Assembly (NCBI GenBank): GCA_026389655.1
Contig: JAPLHL010000104.1
Coordinates: 1 to 10,207, forward strand
From: Chloroflexota bacterium
GTDB lineage: Bacteria; Chloroflexota; Dehalococcoidia; GIF9; UBA5629
Direction: 5' to 3'
Length of the DNA stretch: 10,207 bases
Shown here: one piece after another, positions 5,746 to 10,207 of the stretch
Position numbering within the stretch: position 1 is the stretch's first letter
How the letters are laid out: each line of letters opens with the position of its first letter
Position numbers and translations under genes: made by a program
The notes under the pieces: generated by a model
Seen by the model: the letters and a program-made list of their open reading frames with translations, nothing else
Databases searched by the model: none
What the model was told of the DNA's origin: nothing

Positions 5746-6150
5746 ATGGCACTTACAGACCCAGCGAAAGGCAGATCAGTTATTCAATCCCCCGGACCCG
5801 AGGCCGTCGCCGTTACGGTAGCCGAGGCCGTCAAAGAGGGTGACATTCTTGGCTATTCGTCCGGATGGAAGAGGGCGTTGGCCACCGTTGGCAGCGTGAT
5901 CAGTCCGCAGCTCATAGCGCTAAAGGACACTCCCAGCGGCGGCAAGTGTCCGGTATCTAACGAGGCCGTTGTTACCGGCTATACCGGAGGCACACCAGGC
6001 GGCTTGATTTATTGTGCAGAAGGCACAAGCTATGGCCAGGTGACCGATACCGCACCCAGCACCAGCGGCGATGTTAAAACAGTCATTGGCGTGCTGCTGG
6101 ATGCAGCCACTATTGCCTTCAATCTGACTTGCGTGCAAGTACTTGCCTAA
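5746..6150 (+). CDS. Capsid decoration/stabilisation-like protein
   Basis: A 134-residue beta-rich protein without signal or membrane segments, directly after the capsid gene. The pattern V-x-V-AEAVKEGDILGYSSGWKRA, then ISPQLIALKDTPSGGKCPV and YTGGTPGGLIYCAEGT...VIGVLLDAATIAFNL, resembles small decoration proteins of the DUF2190 kind, which bind the outside of the shell. Ribosome site GAGGAG (5731-5736) is 9 nt upstream of the ATG, immediately beyond a palindromic element. Two cysteines (C62 and C88 approximately) could matter for stability. The call is by position and pattern; a tail or head-fibre base is the main alternative. Confidence 0.65.
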   Translation: MALTDPAKGRSVIQSPGPEAVAVTVAEAVKEGDILGYSSGWKRALATVGSVISPQLIALKDTPSGGKCPVSNEAVVTGYTGGTPGGLIYCAEGTSYGQVTDTAPSTSGDVKTVIGVLLDAATIAFNLTCVQVLA

Positions 6151-6189
6151 AGCGGAGTGACTTGCCCTTTAGGAGCCTCCTTCTATTTA

Positions 6190-6218
6190 GGCCGGGCGGA
6201 CTTATCCCCCGCCCGGCC
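6190..6218 (+). terminator. Strong hairpin after the decoration gene
   Basis: Ten-bp arms GGCCGGGCGG and CCGCCCGGCC (6190-6199 and 6209-6218) with a 9-nt loop lie 39 bp after the stop codon. A U-tract is missing (GCTTAAAAGG follows). It may be a partial terminator or an RNA-stabilising hairpin that keeps capsid and decoration messages abundant. Confidence 0.45.
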
Positions 6219-6257
6219 GCTTAAAAGGTCAGTCAATGAGTGGGAGATGATCAGAAA

Positions 6258-6509
6258 ATGATTGCAGTACAGAGAATAATTAAATTGGACAAATGGTTGA
6301 AGCTCTACGGCTCTAAGATATTGGCAGGGGCAATTGATACCGTGCTTCGCTTCGCTCCACGCCCTCGTGTCCTTGTCGAGTACAAGGTTGAGACTATTAT
6401 GACCATGCTTTGGAATCTCGTAAAGCTGCTGGATGTCGCAGAAGGGGCGCAGCCCCTTCTCGGAAACAAAATCCCCCTCTCCGGAGAGGGGGCAGGGGGT
6501 GAGGGATAG
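6258..6509 (+). CDS. Small basic protein of unknown function with a repeat-encoded tail
   Basis: The ATG at 6258 (MIAVQRIIKL...) is preceded by GGGAG (6242-6246). A GTG at 6240 would add six residues but has no ribosome site. The 83-residue product has an amphipathic, partly hydrophobic core (WLKLYGSKILAGAIDTVLRF) and VEYKVETIMTMLWNLVKLLD. From about LDVAEGAQPLLG to the end (LSGEGAGGEG) the codons come from the composite repeat at 6430-6506. The stop TAG touches the next gene's ATG. I do not recognise a family. The gene may be real with a captured tail, or a shortened remnant. Confidence 0.45.
   Translation: MIAVQRIIKLDKWLKLYGSKILAGAIDTVLRFAPRPRVLVEYKVETIMTMLWNLVKLLDVAEGAQPLLGNKIPLSGEGAGGEG
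6430..6506 (+). repeat. Composite two-hairpin repeat upstream of the adaptor gene
   Basis: The hairpin AGAAGGGGC/GCCCCTTCT with loop GCA (6440-6460) is followed by the linker CGGAAACAAAAT. Next comes a 20-bp perfect palindrome of CCCCCTCTCC and GGAGAGGGGG (6473-6492), and the end CAGGGGGTGAGGGA. The sequence before it (GGATGTCGC) matches 4647-4654. It codes for the C-terminus of the preceding small gene and abuts the start of the next. Confidence 0.85.
6497..6505 (+). promoter_or_regulatory. Ribosome binding site supplied by the composite repeat
   Basis: The only Shine-Dalgarno-like sequence before the ATG at 6510 is GGGTGAGGG at 6497-6505, which is the end of the composite repeat. Spacing from GAGGG is 4 nt. 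The related ends at 4710-4722 and 7651-7663 read GTGAGGTGA, close to the anti-16S match GGAGGTGA. Confidence 0.5.
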
Positions 6510-7145
6510 ATGACCACCTTAACGAGCATGCGCACCCTGGTCCGCAGGGATTTAAAAGACGAGGACAGCTCAGAGTATCGCTGGACCGATAACGAGATTG
6601 ACCGCGCTATCGAAAGGGCAGTCCTCGAGTATTCCGAGTATTGTCCCCTGCAGGTCAAGTCTACCGTGGCCACCGTGGACGCTTCCCCCGATGTGACTAT
6701 TACTACCCTTACCGATCGCATCGATGTCATGTCCGTGGAGCATCCCGCTGGCGAGTATCCCGCTCAGTATCACCGCTTCAAGCTGTGGGCGAATATCCTG
6801 ACATTTATTGACGGTCACATGGGCGACGCTGGCAACTGCTATGTCTATTGGTTGCAGAAGCATACGCTCAGCGCAACGTCTTCTATACCAACCGCCCACG
6901 ATGGAATTATCGCGCTGGGAGCTGCGGCTTTCGCCATCAGCGCCCAGGCTCAATATACCGTAGAGCAGGGGACCGTCCTCGGCCCGAAGGTCAACAAGGA
7001 TTATAACTACTGGGCAAAGGAGAAGTTCGCACAGTTCTACGAAAAGCTCGAGGCTATCAAAAGCTATAACACGAAAAGGTTGAAGGTGACGCAGATGTCA
7101 CCCGAACCTACTACACCGCTTTTACCGGAGGAACATGATGTCTAA
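6510..7145 (+). CDS. Head-completion / head-tail connector adaptor
   Basis: A 211-residue protein with the N-terminal pattern of gp6-like connector proteins: short helix (TSMRTLVRRDLKDED), W28-TDNEIDRAIERAVLEYSEYCP, then a beta region (STVATVDASPDVTITTL, RIDVMSVEHPAGEYP) and long C-terminal helices (AFAISAQAQYTVEQG, WAKEKFAQFYEKLEAI). Such proteins dock under the portal after packaging to close the head and provide the site for a tail. The start ATG touches the stop of the preceding gene. The last codons overlap the next gene by 8 bp, so the two are translationally coupled. No tail gene follows, leaving its usual partner unaccounted for in this window. Confidence 0.75.
   Translation: MTTLTSMRTLVRRDLKDEDSSEYRWTDNEIDRAIERAVLEYSEYCPLQVKSTVATVDASPDVTITTLTDRIDVMSVEHPAGEYPAQYHRFKLWANILTFIDGHMGDAGNCYVYWLQKHTLSATSSIPTAHDGIIALGAAAFAISAQAQYTVEQGTVLGPKVNKDYNYWAKEKFAQFYEKLEAIKSYNTKRLKVTQMSPEPTTPLLPEEHDV
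7127..7131 (+). promoter_or_regulatory. Ribosome site that selects the start at 7138
   Basis: GGAGG lies 3 nt before ATG 7135 and 6 nt before ATG 7138. The second spacing is much better, so translation probably begins at 7138 (MSKEK). Confidence 0.6.
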
Positions 7146-7530
7146 AGAAAAAATGTCATTGCGAGCCCCGCAGGGGCGTGGCAATCTCCTGCCCGATGCC
7201 AAACCAGCTGAGCAAGACCTGCCCCTATTGAAAGACGGCCAACCGTGGCAGGCCTTCGCCATTGTCCCGGAGAAAGAAGACCCGGCCGGCTGGCAGCTCC
7301 CCCATCACACTAAGGAAGTAAAGCGGGCTGCCCAGGGAAAGGTTGGCTATGAGCATACGGTCGACTGGCTTCTCCTGGAGAAATCCGTCCTTCTCCTGTC
7401 GTGCTTCGGCGATGAAGGCCGCAGGGTGGCAGCGGACCCCGAGCTGATCATCCAGGCAGCCCGCCATCTCGCCGGTCATTTCCGCAAGGGTGGACGGCAA
7501 ATCCCAAATGCTTTATGCGTGTTGATTTAA
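7138..7530 (+). CDS. Unknown head-cluster protein with a repeat inserted after its start
   Basis: A 130-residue protein. It overlaps the adaptor gene by 8 bp and has its own ribosome site. Residues 6-17 (MSLRAPQGRGNL) are encoded by a copy of the TGTCATTGCG repeat, so the native protein probably began with a short leader joined to the PDAKPAEQDLPLL segment. The part WQAFAIVPEKEDPAGWQLPHHT, with AARHLAGHFRKGGRQIP near the C-terminus, resembles a small module seen in phage head-morphogenesis and capsid-assembly polyproteins (pattern W-x-L-P, then A-x-x-H-L). That likeness is from memory and is weak. No membrane segment or signal is visible. The role is unknown; its position suggests head assembly or an accessory head protein. 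Confidence 0.7.
   Translation: MSKEKMSLRAPQGRGNLLPDAKPAEQDLPLLKDGQPWQAFAIVPEKEDPAGWQLPHHTKEVKRAAQGKVGYEHTVDWLLLEKSVLLLSCFGDEGRRVAADPELIIQAARHLAGHFRKGGRQIPNALCVLI
7154..7187 (+). repeat. TGTCATTGCG-family repeat at the 5' end of a gene
   Basis: This is identical to 4476-4509, and the preceding five A residues also match, giving 39 identical bases. The core hairpin is GCCCC-GCA-GGGGC with outer arms ATTGC/GCAAT. It starts 16 bases after the ATG at 7138 and is read in frame. Confidence 0.9.
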
Positions 7531-7583
7531 CATGCCGATGCAATCTGTCAAGCAAAAAGTGTCACCCCCGTTACTCACCCTGG

Positions 7584-7663
7584 GGGAAGTCGTAGAAGGG
7601 GCGCAGCCCCTTCTACGTATAAAGTATTCCCCTCTCCTCGAGGAGAGGGGCAGGGGTGAGGTG
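7584..7663 (+). repeat. Composite two-hairpin repeat upstream of the membrane-protein gene
   Basis: The first hairpin has 12-bp arms CGTAGAAGGGGC/GCCCCTTCTACG around GCA (7591-7617). The second is a 22-bp perfect palindrome with arm CCCCTCTCCTC (7629-7650). The end is CAGGGGTGAGGTGA. Both outer bases of the first stem differ from the other copies yet pair with each other, so pairing is maintained. Confidence 0.85.
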
Positions 7664-7685
7664 AATAAAAATTTAGGAGAGTCAA

Positions 7686-8516
7686 ATGGAAAAAACTAAA
7701 GCAGCTCTCGACGACCTGTTTTCCGGTGTCGTCGGGCTTGTCCCTACCTGGTGCAGTATGTTGAAAAGCACCCGGTTTCTTACCGTCTTGATCACCGTTG
7801 GCGTGCTCATTTGGGCCTGGAAATTTGGCGGCCTTAGTGATATGCAGGCGGAGATTGTAAGCGTTGTCGGCGGTCTTATTGGTGTCAATTTCAGTTGGAC
7901 CAAGACTATAGGCAAGAAGTATGAGACTGCCACAGATACCACAGCAGCCGCTGCATCCACCACGGCAACCGCCCAGGTTACAGCGGCGGCCGTTGTCTCG
8001 AAGATCAGCACTGAGCCGACTTCCAGCTACATCACCCCGCTTGATGTTGACAGCTATATCAAGAGCTTGGGGGCAAGTACCGCCGATCAGTACGATGAGT
8101 GCAAGAGCATCATCGCCAACTATAATTTGCTCAGCATCCACCCGTCTGTCAGGGTCACAGTAGCCGAGCAGGTCCTTGATAAGACCATCGACCTGGCCAA
8201 AGCCGTATGGCCTTCCGTGGTCGGCACGAATCCCAGCGGCGGGCCGTTCTACCGTGCCCCCGAGGCCAGCGACTACAAGGATTACGCATCCAAGCAAAGT
8301 TTCGACAAGGCCGTGCGTGACGCTATCCCGGGCTGTCAGTACATGCCCGAAGGCGCAAACGTCCTATTCCGTGATATGGAAGAGTATTACTCCATGCGGG
8401 CAAACTTGACGCTCCTGGAGGGCAAATCAATTGGCTGGTATGAAGCGGACGGCAAGACACCCCGCATTAAAGCCATCTATACCCTCGCCGGCATGGGTCT
8501 TTCCGCCGTAGCGTAA
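7686..8516 (+). CDS. Two-helix membrane protein with a long soluble C-terminal domain
   Basis: A 276-residue protein, last in the capsid unit. Ribosome site AGGAGA (7675-7680) is well spaced from the ATG. Residues about 29-47 (TRFLTVLITVGVLIWAW) form a first membrane helix. Residues about 54-71 (QAEIVSVVGGLIGVNFSW) form a second, weaker one. This arrangement is like small phage holin-type proteins. An Ala/Thr-rich linker (79-104) follows, then a domain of about 170 residues with a run IDLAKAVWPSVVGTNPSGG and YEADGKTPRIKAIYTLAGMG near the end. I do not recognise the C-terminal domain. It may anchor assembled particles at the membrane, help release, or be unrelated to capsids. No endolysin gene accompanies it. 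Confidence 0.75.
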   Translation: MEKTKAALDDLFSGVVGLVPTWCSMLKSTRFLTVLITVGVLIWAWKFGGLSDMQAEIVSVVGGLIGVNFSWTKTIGKKYETATDTTAAAASTTATAQVTAAAVVSKISTEPTSSYITPLDVDSYIKSLGASTADQYDECKSIIANYNLLSIHPSVRVTVAEQVLDKTIDLAKAVWPSVVGTNPSGGPFYRAPEASDYKDYASKQSFDKAVRDAIPGCQYMPEGANVLFRDMEEYYSMRANLTLLEGKSIGWYEADGKTPRIKAIYTLAGMGLSAVA

Positions 8517-8547
8517 TAACCACAAGCTGCCATTGCAGGGGGCACTT

Positions 8548-8588
8548 TTAAGCATGCCGTCACGATTACATCGTGACGGCATGCTTAA
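8548..8588. terminator. Perfect 19-bp hairpin between convergent genes
   Basis: Arms 8548-8566 and 8570-8588 pair without mismatch around the loop TAC. The hairpin lies 31 bp after the stop of the rightward unit and includes the stop codon of the leftward HD-GYP gene (8585-8587). U-tracts are weak on both strands. It marks the end of the capsid unit and probably works in both directions. Confidence 0.65.
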
Positions 8589-10207
8589 CTTTGTTCTTTA
8601 AATTGGAATCCTTTTTCGCCAAACAATCTCACGCAGGCATCCACAATAGCGGGGTCGTAGAGCTTCCCCCTGTTCTTCAATATTTCTTCAAGGGCACTAT
8701 CGAGACCCTTTGCCGGCCGGTAGGGGCGGTGTGAGACCATTGCTTCGACCACATCGGCCACGGCCAGTATCCGTGCACCCAGGATAATGCTGTCACCTTT
8801 GAGTGCGCCGGGATAGCCCGAGCCATCCAGCCTTTCGTGATGCTGTACGATAGTTTCTGCTATTGTGCTGGGCAGGTCCATGCTTTTCACGATACTGTAG
8901 CCGTGGCTGGGGTGGGTCTGGATAATTCCAAATTCGATGCTCCCCAGCTTACCGGGCTTGCTCAATATCTCGGCCGGCACATAGATCTTGCCTATATCAT
9001 GGATTATTGCCGCCATCTTCAGTCTTTCGATTGCGAGGTCATCCAACCCTATTTCCTCGGCGATTGCGGCGCACAGCTGCGTCACCCTGTTTTGATGGCC
9101 TGCCGTATAGGGGTCTCTTATTTCTACAATTTTAGCCATGGTATTGACGGCATCGTTAAGGGTTTTCTTCAAGGTGATATTGCTCGTCTCCAGGCTTTGC
9201 TCTGCTTTCTTGCGCTCTGTGATGTCTACCATTGTCCCTTCGTAATAGGCCGTTTCCCCGTGGACGGCCCTGATATTTAATGAAACCCATCTATTTGTGC
9301 CGTCAGGCCTCTTAATTTCAAACTCGTAACCGTTTACTGAACCCTGGCTTGCGAGTAGCTCGAGCAGCCTGGTGCGGTCCTCCTGGTTGACGTACTGCTC
9401 TTTCTCCAGGTCGGCAGTCGAATTGATCATCTCGTCCGGTGAGCTGAAGCCCTCAATCCGGGCATATGCAGGGTTGACGCTTATGTATTTTCTCTCCATC
9501 GACAGCTGGAATATGCCTTCCATTGCATTTTCAAACATAGCTTGGTATGTCCTCTCGCTTTCCTTGAGATCTTTCTTTGCCTGCTTGAGCCCGGTGATAT
9601 CGATACTGCTGCTCTGTATGGCGAAGTACCTGCCATTCTCATCTTTGAGGCATGTATCAACGAACCAGAAAGTCCGCTTCTCTCCTGTGGGAAATGTTAA
9701 GCTGTCCTCATACTCCCGTTGCCCTCCTCTGGCCAGCAACCGGCGGTTGGACGTCATATAGCGGTCTGCCATTTCTTTGGGTACGAAGTCATATATTGAC
9801 CTTCCGATAAATTCCTCCGGTGTTCTTCCAAAACTGGCGGCCACTTTGTTGTTTGCCATCAGGTACCGTCCGTTCTCATCCATGATCACAATTGCGGAGC
9901 CGGAATTCTCAAACAAATCGCGGTACCGCTCGGACGATTGTTTTTGTTCTCTCTCCGCCCGTTTGCGTTCTGCAATGTCTGTCAGGGTCCCCTCGATGTA
10001 GGTTATTTTCCCGGCCGGGTCCCTGACGGCCCTGACATTTATTGAACCCCAGCTCTTTGTACCGTCATGCCTCTTAATTTCAAACTCATAACCGTTTACT
10101 GCATCCTGGCTTGCGAGTAACTCGATCAGCCTGGTGCGGTCCTGCGGGTTGACGTACATCTCTTTCTGTATATCGGCAACCGAATTGATCATCTCGTCCG
10201 CTGAGCT
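8585..10207 (-). CDS. Multi-PAS HD-GYP cyclic di-GMP phosphodiesterase, 5' end outside window
   Basis: The frame is open to the window edge (codons for S-S-A-D-E precede the first in-window ATG at 10192), so this is a partial protein of at least 540 residues. Counting from that ATG, residues 1-78 are the end of a PAS/PAC domain. About 86-205 (YRDLFENSGSAIVIMDENGRY) and 212-328 (YQAMFENAMEGIFQLS) are two more PAS domains. An HD-GYP domain fills about 345-525. It has RDPYTAGHQNRV, the metal-binding HDIGK (398-402) and HHERLDGSGYP (451-461), so the catalytic motifs are complete. It should hydrolyse cyclic di-GMP in answer to a signal sensed by the PAS domains. No membrane segment is visible in the part present. 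The gene is convergent with the capsid unit and looks like an ordinary host gene. Confidence 0.93.
   Translation of the reverse strand, partial: SSADEMINSVADIQKEMYVNPQDRTRLIELLASQDAVNGYEFEIKRHDGTKSWGSINVRAVRDPAGKITYIEGTLTDIAERKRAEREQKQSSERYRDLFENSGSAIVIMDENGRYLMANNKVAASFGRTPEEFIGRSIYDFVPKEMADRYMTSNRRLLARGGQREYEDSLTFPTGEKRTFWFVDTCLKDENGRYFAIQSSSIDITGLKQAKKDLKESERTYQAMFENAMEGIFQLSMERKYISVNPAYARIEGFSSPDEMINSTADLEKEQYVNQEDRTRLLELLASQGSVNGYEFEIKRPDGTNRWVSLNIRAVHGETAYYEGTMVDITERKKAEQSLETSNITLKKTLNDAVNTMAKIVEIRDPYTAGHQNRVTQLCAAIAEEIGLDDLAIERLKMAAIIHDIGKIYVPAEILSKPGKLGSIEFGIIQTHPSHGYSIVKSMDLPSTIAETIVQHHERLDGSGYPGALKGDSIILGARILAVADVVEAMVSHRPYRPAKGLDSALEEILKNRGKLYDPAIVDACVRLFGEKGFQFKEQS
9268..9445 (-). 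repeat. PAS-domain segment duplicated within the HD-GYP gene (second copy at 10030-10207)
   Basis: The stretch encoding SSPDEMINSTADLEKEQYVN through the PAC motif is closely similar at the DNA level to 10030-10207, offset by 762 bp (254 codons). Long identical runs such as CTTAATTTCAAACTC remain. This is an internal duplication of a PAS unit; the second copy runs off the window edge. Confidence 0.8.

Noticed and set aside
6340..6366. CTTCGCTTCGCTCC stretch as another copy of the TGTCATTGCG family
   Set aside because: Only the short core resembles the right unit at 4545-4558; the diagnostic ends are missing, so chance cannot be excluded.
7575..8297. Long minus-strand frame of 240 codons
   Set aside because: It lies opposite the membrane-protein gene, starts without a ribosome site, and its C-terminal part is read from the composite repeat. 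The plus-strand gene has a good ribosome site and sensible membrane helices.
1936..8584. Attachment-site direct repeats flanking the capsid island
   Set aside because: I compared the spacer 1936-2042 with 8517-8584 by eye and found no convincing direct repeat; no integrase or tRNA gene is present either.

Overview
The window looks like chromosomal DNA of an uncultured bacterium carrying a compact phage-capsid gene island. The best guess for the host is an anaerobic Chloroflexota lineage such as Dehalococcoidia. That guess rests on the style of the short palindromic repeats, the Cys-rich HTH protein and the TIG/FN3 surface protein; no marker gene is present, so it is tentative.

Layout. Positions 1-35 hold the first codons of a leftward gene that leaves the window. 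Positions 36-609 are non-coding and full of palindromic repeat elements. Positions 610-1935 (minus) encode a secreted, C-terminally anchored TIG/fibronectin-like surface protein with a repeat-derived terminator. A 107-bp divergent spacer (1936-2042) holds two back-to-back promoters. The rightward one has a perfect LexA/SOS-type palindrome between its -35 and -10 boxes.

From 2043 to 8516 eight genes run rightward: a small Cys4-HTH protein, a Gp6/SPP1-type portal, a coiled-coil scaffold-like protein with a 75-bp internal duplication, an HK97-fold type major capsid protein, a decoration-like protein, a small unknown protein, a head-completion adaptor, an unknown head-associated protein, and a two-helix membrane protein (the small unknown gene is the least certain). 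A 19-bp perfect hairpin closes the unit. Convergent to it, 8585-10207 (minus, 5' end outside the window) encodes a multi-PAS HD-GYP sensor predicted to degrade cyclic di-GMP.

How it works together. The rightward genes would supply a DNA-packaging procapsid: portal vertex, scaffold, shell, decoration and connector. Terminase large subunit, tail, integrase, replication and endolysin genes are all absent between two host-like genes. The island is therefore either a domesticated or decayed prophage head module, or a capsid-only element that depends on functions encoded elsewhere. The SOS-type operator suggests induction by DNA damage.

The second theme is repeats. At least three families of short palindromic elements sit in most gene junctions of the island as well as outside it. 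Some have been captured inside reading frames: in the portal, at the start of the 7138 gene and at the end of the 6258 gene. One family ends in a Shine-Dalgarno-like sequence and may donate ribosome binding sites. This suggests a long residence of the capsid genes in a repeat-rich host chromosome.
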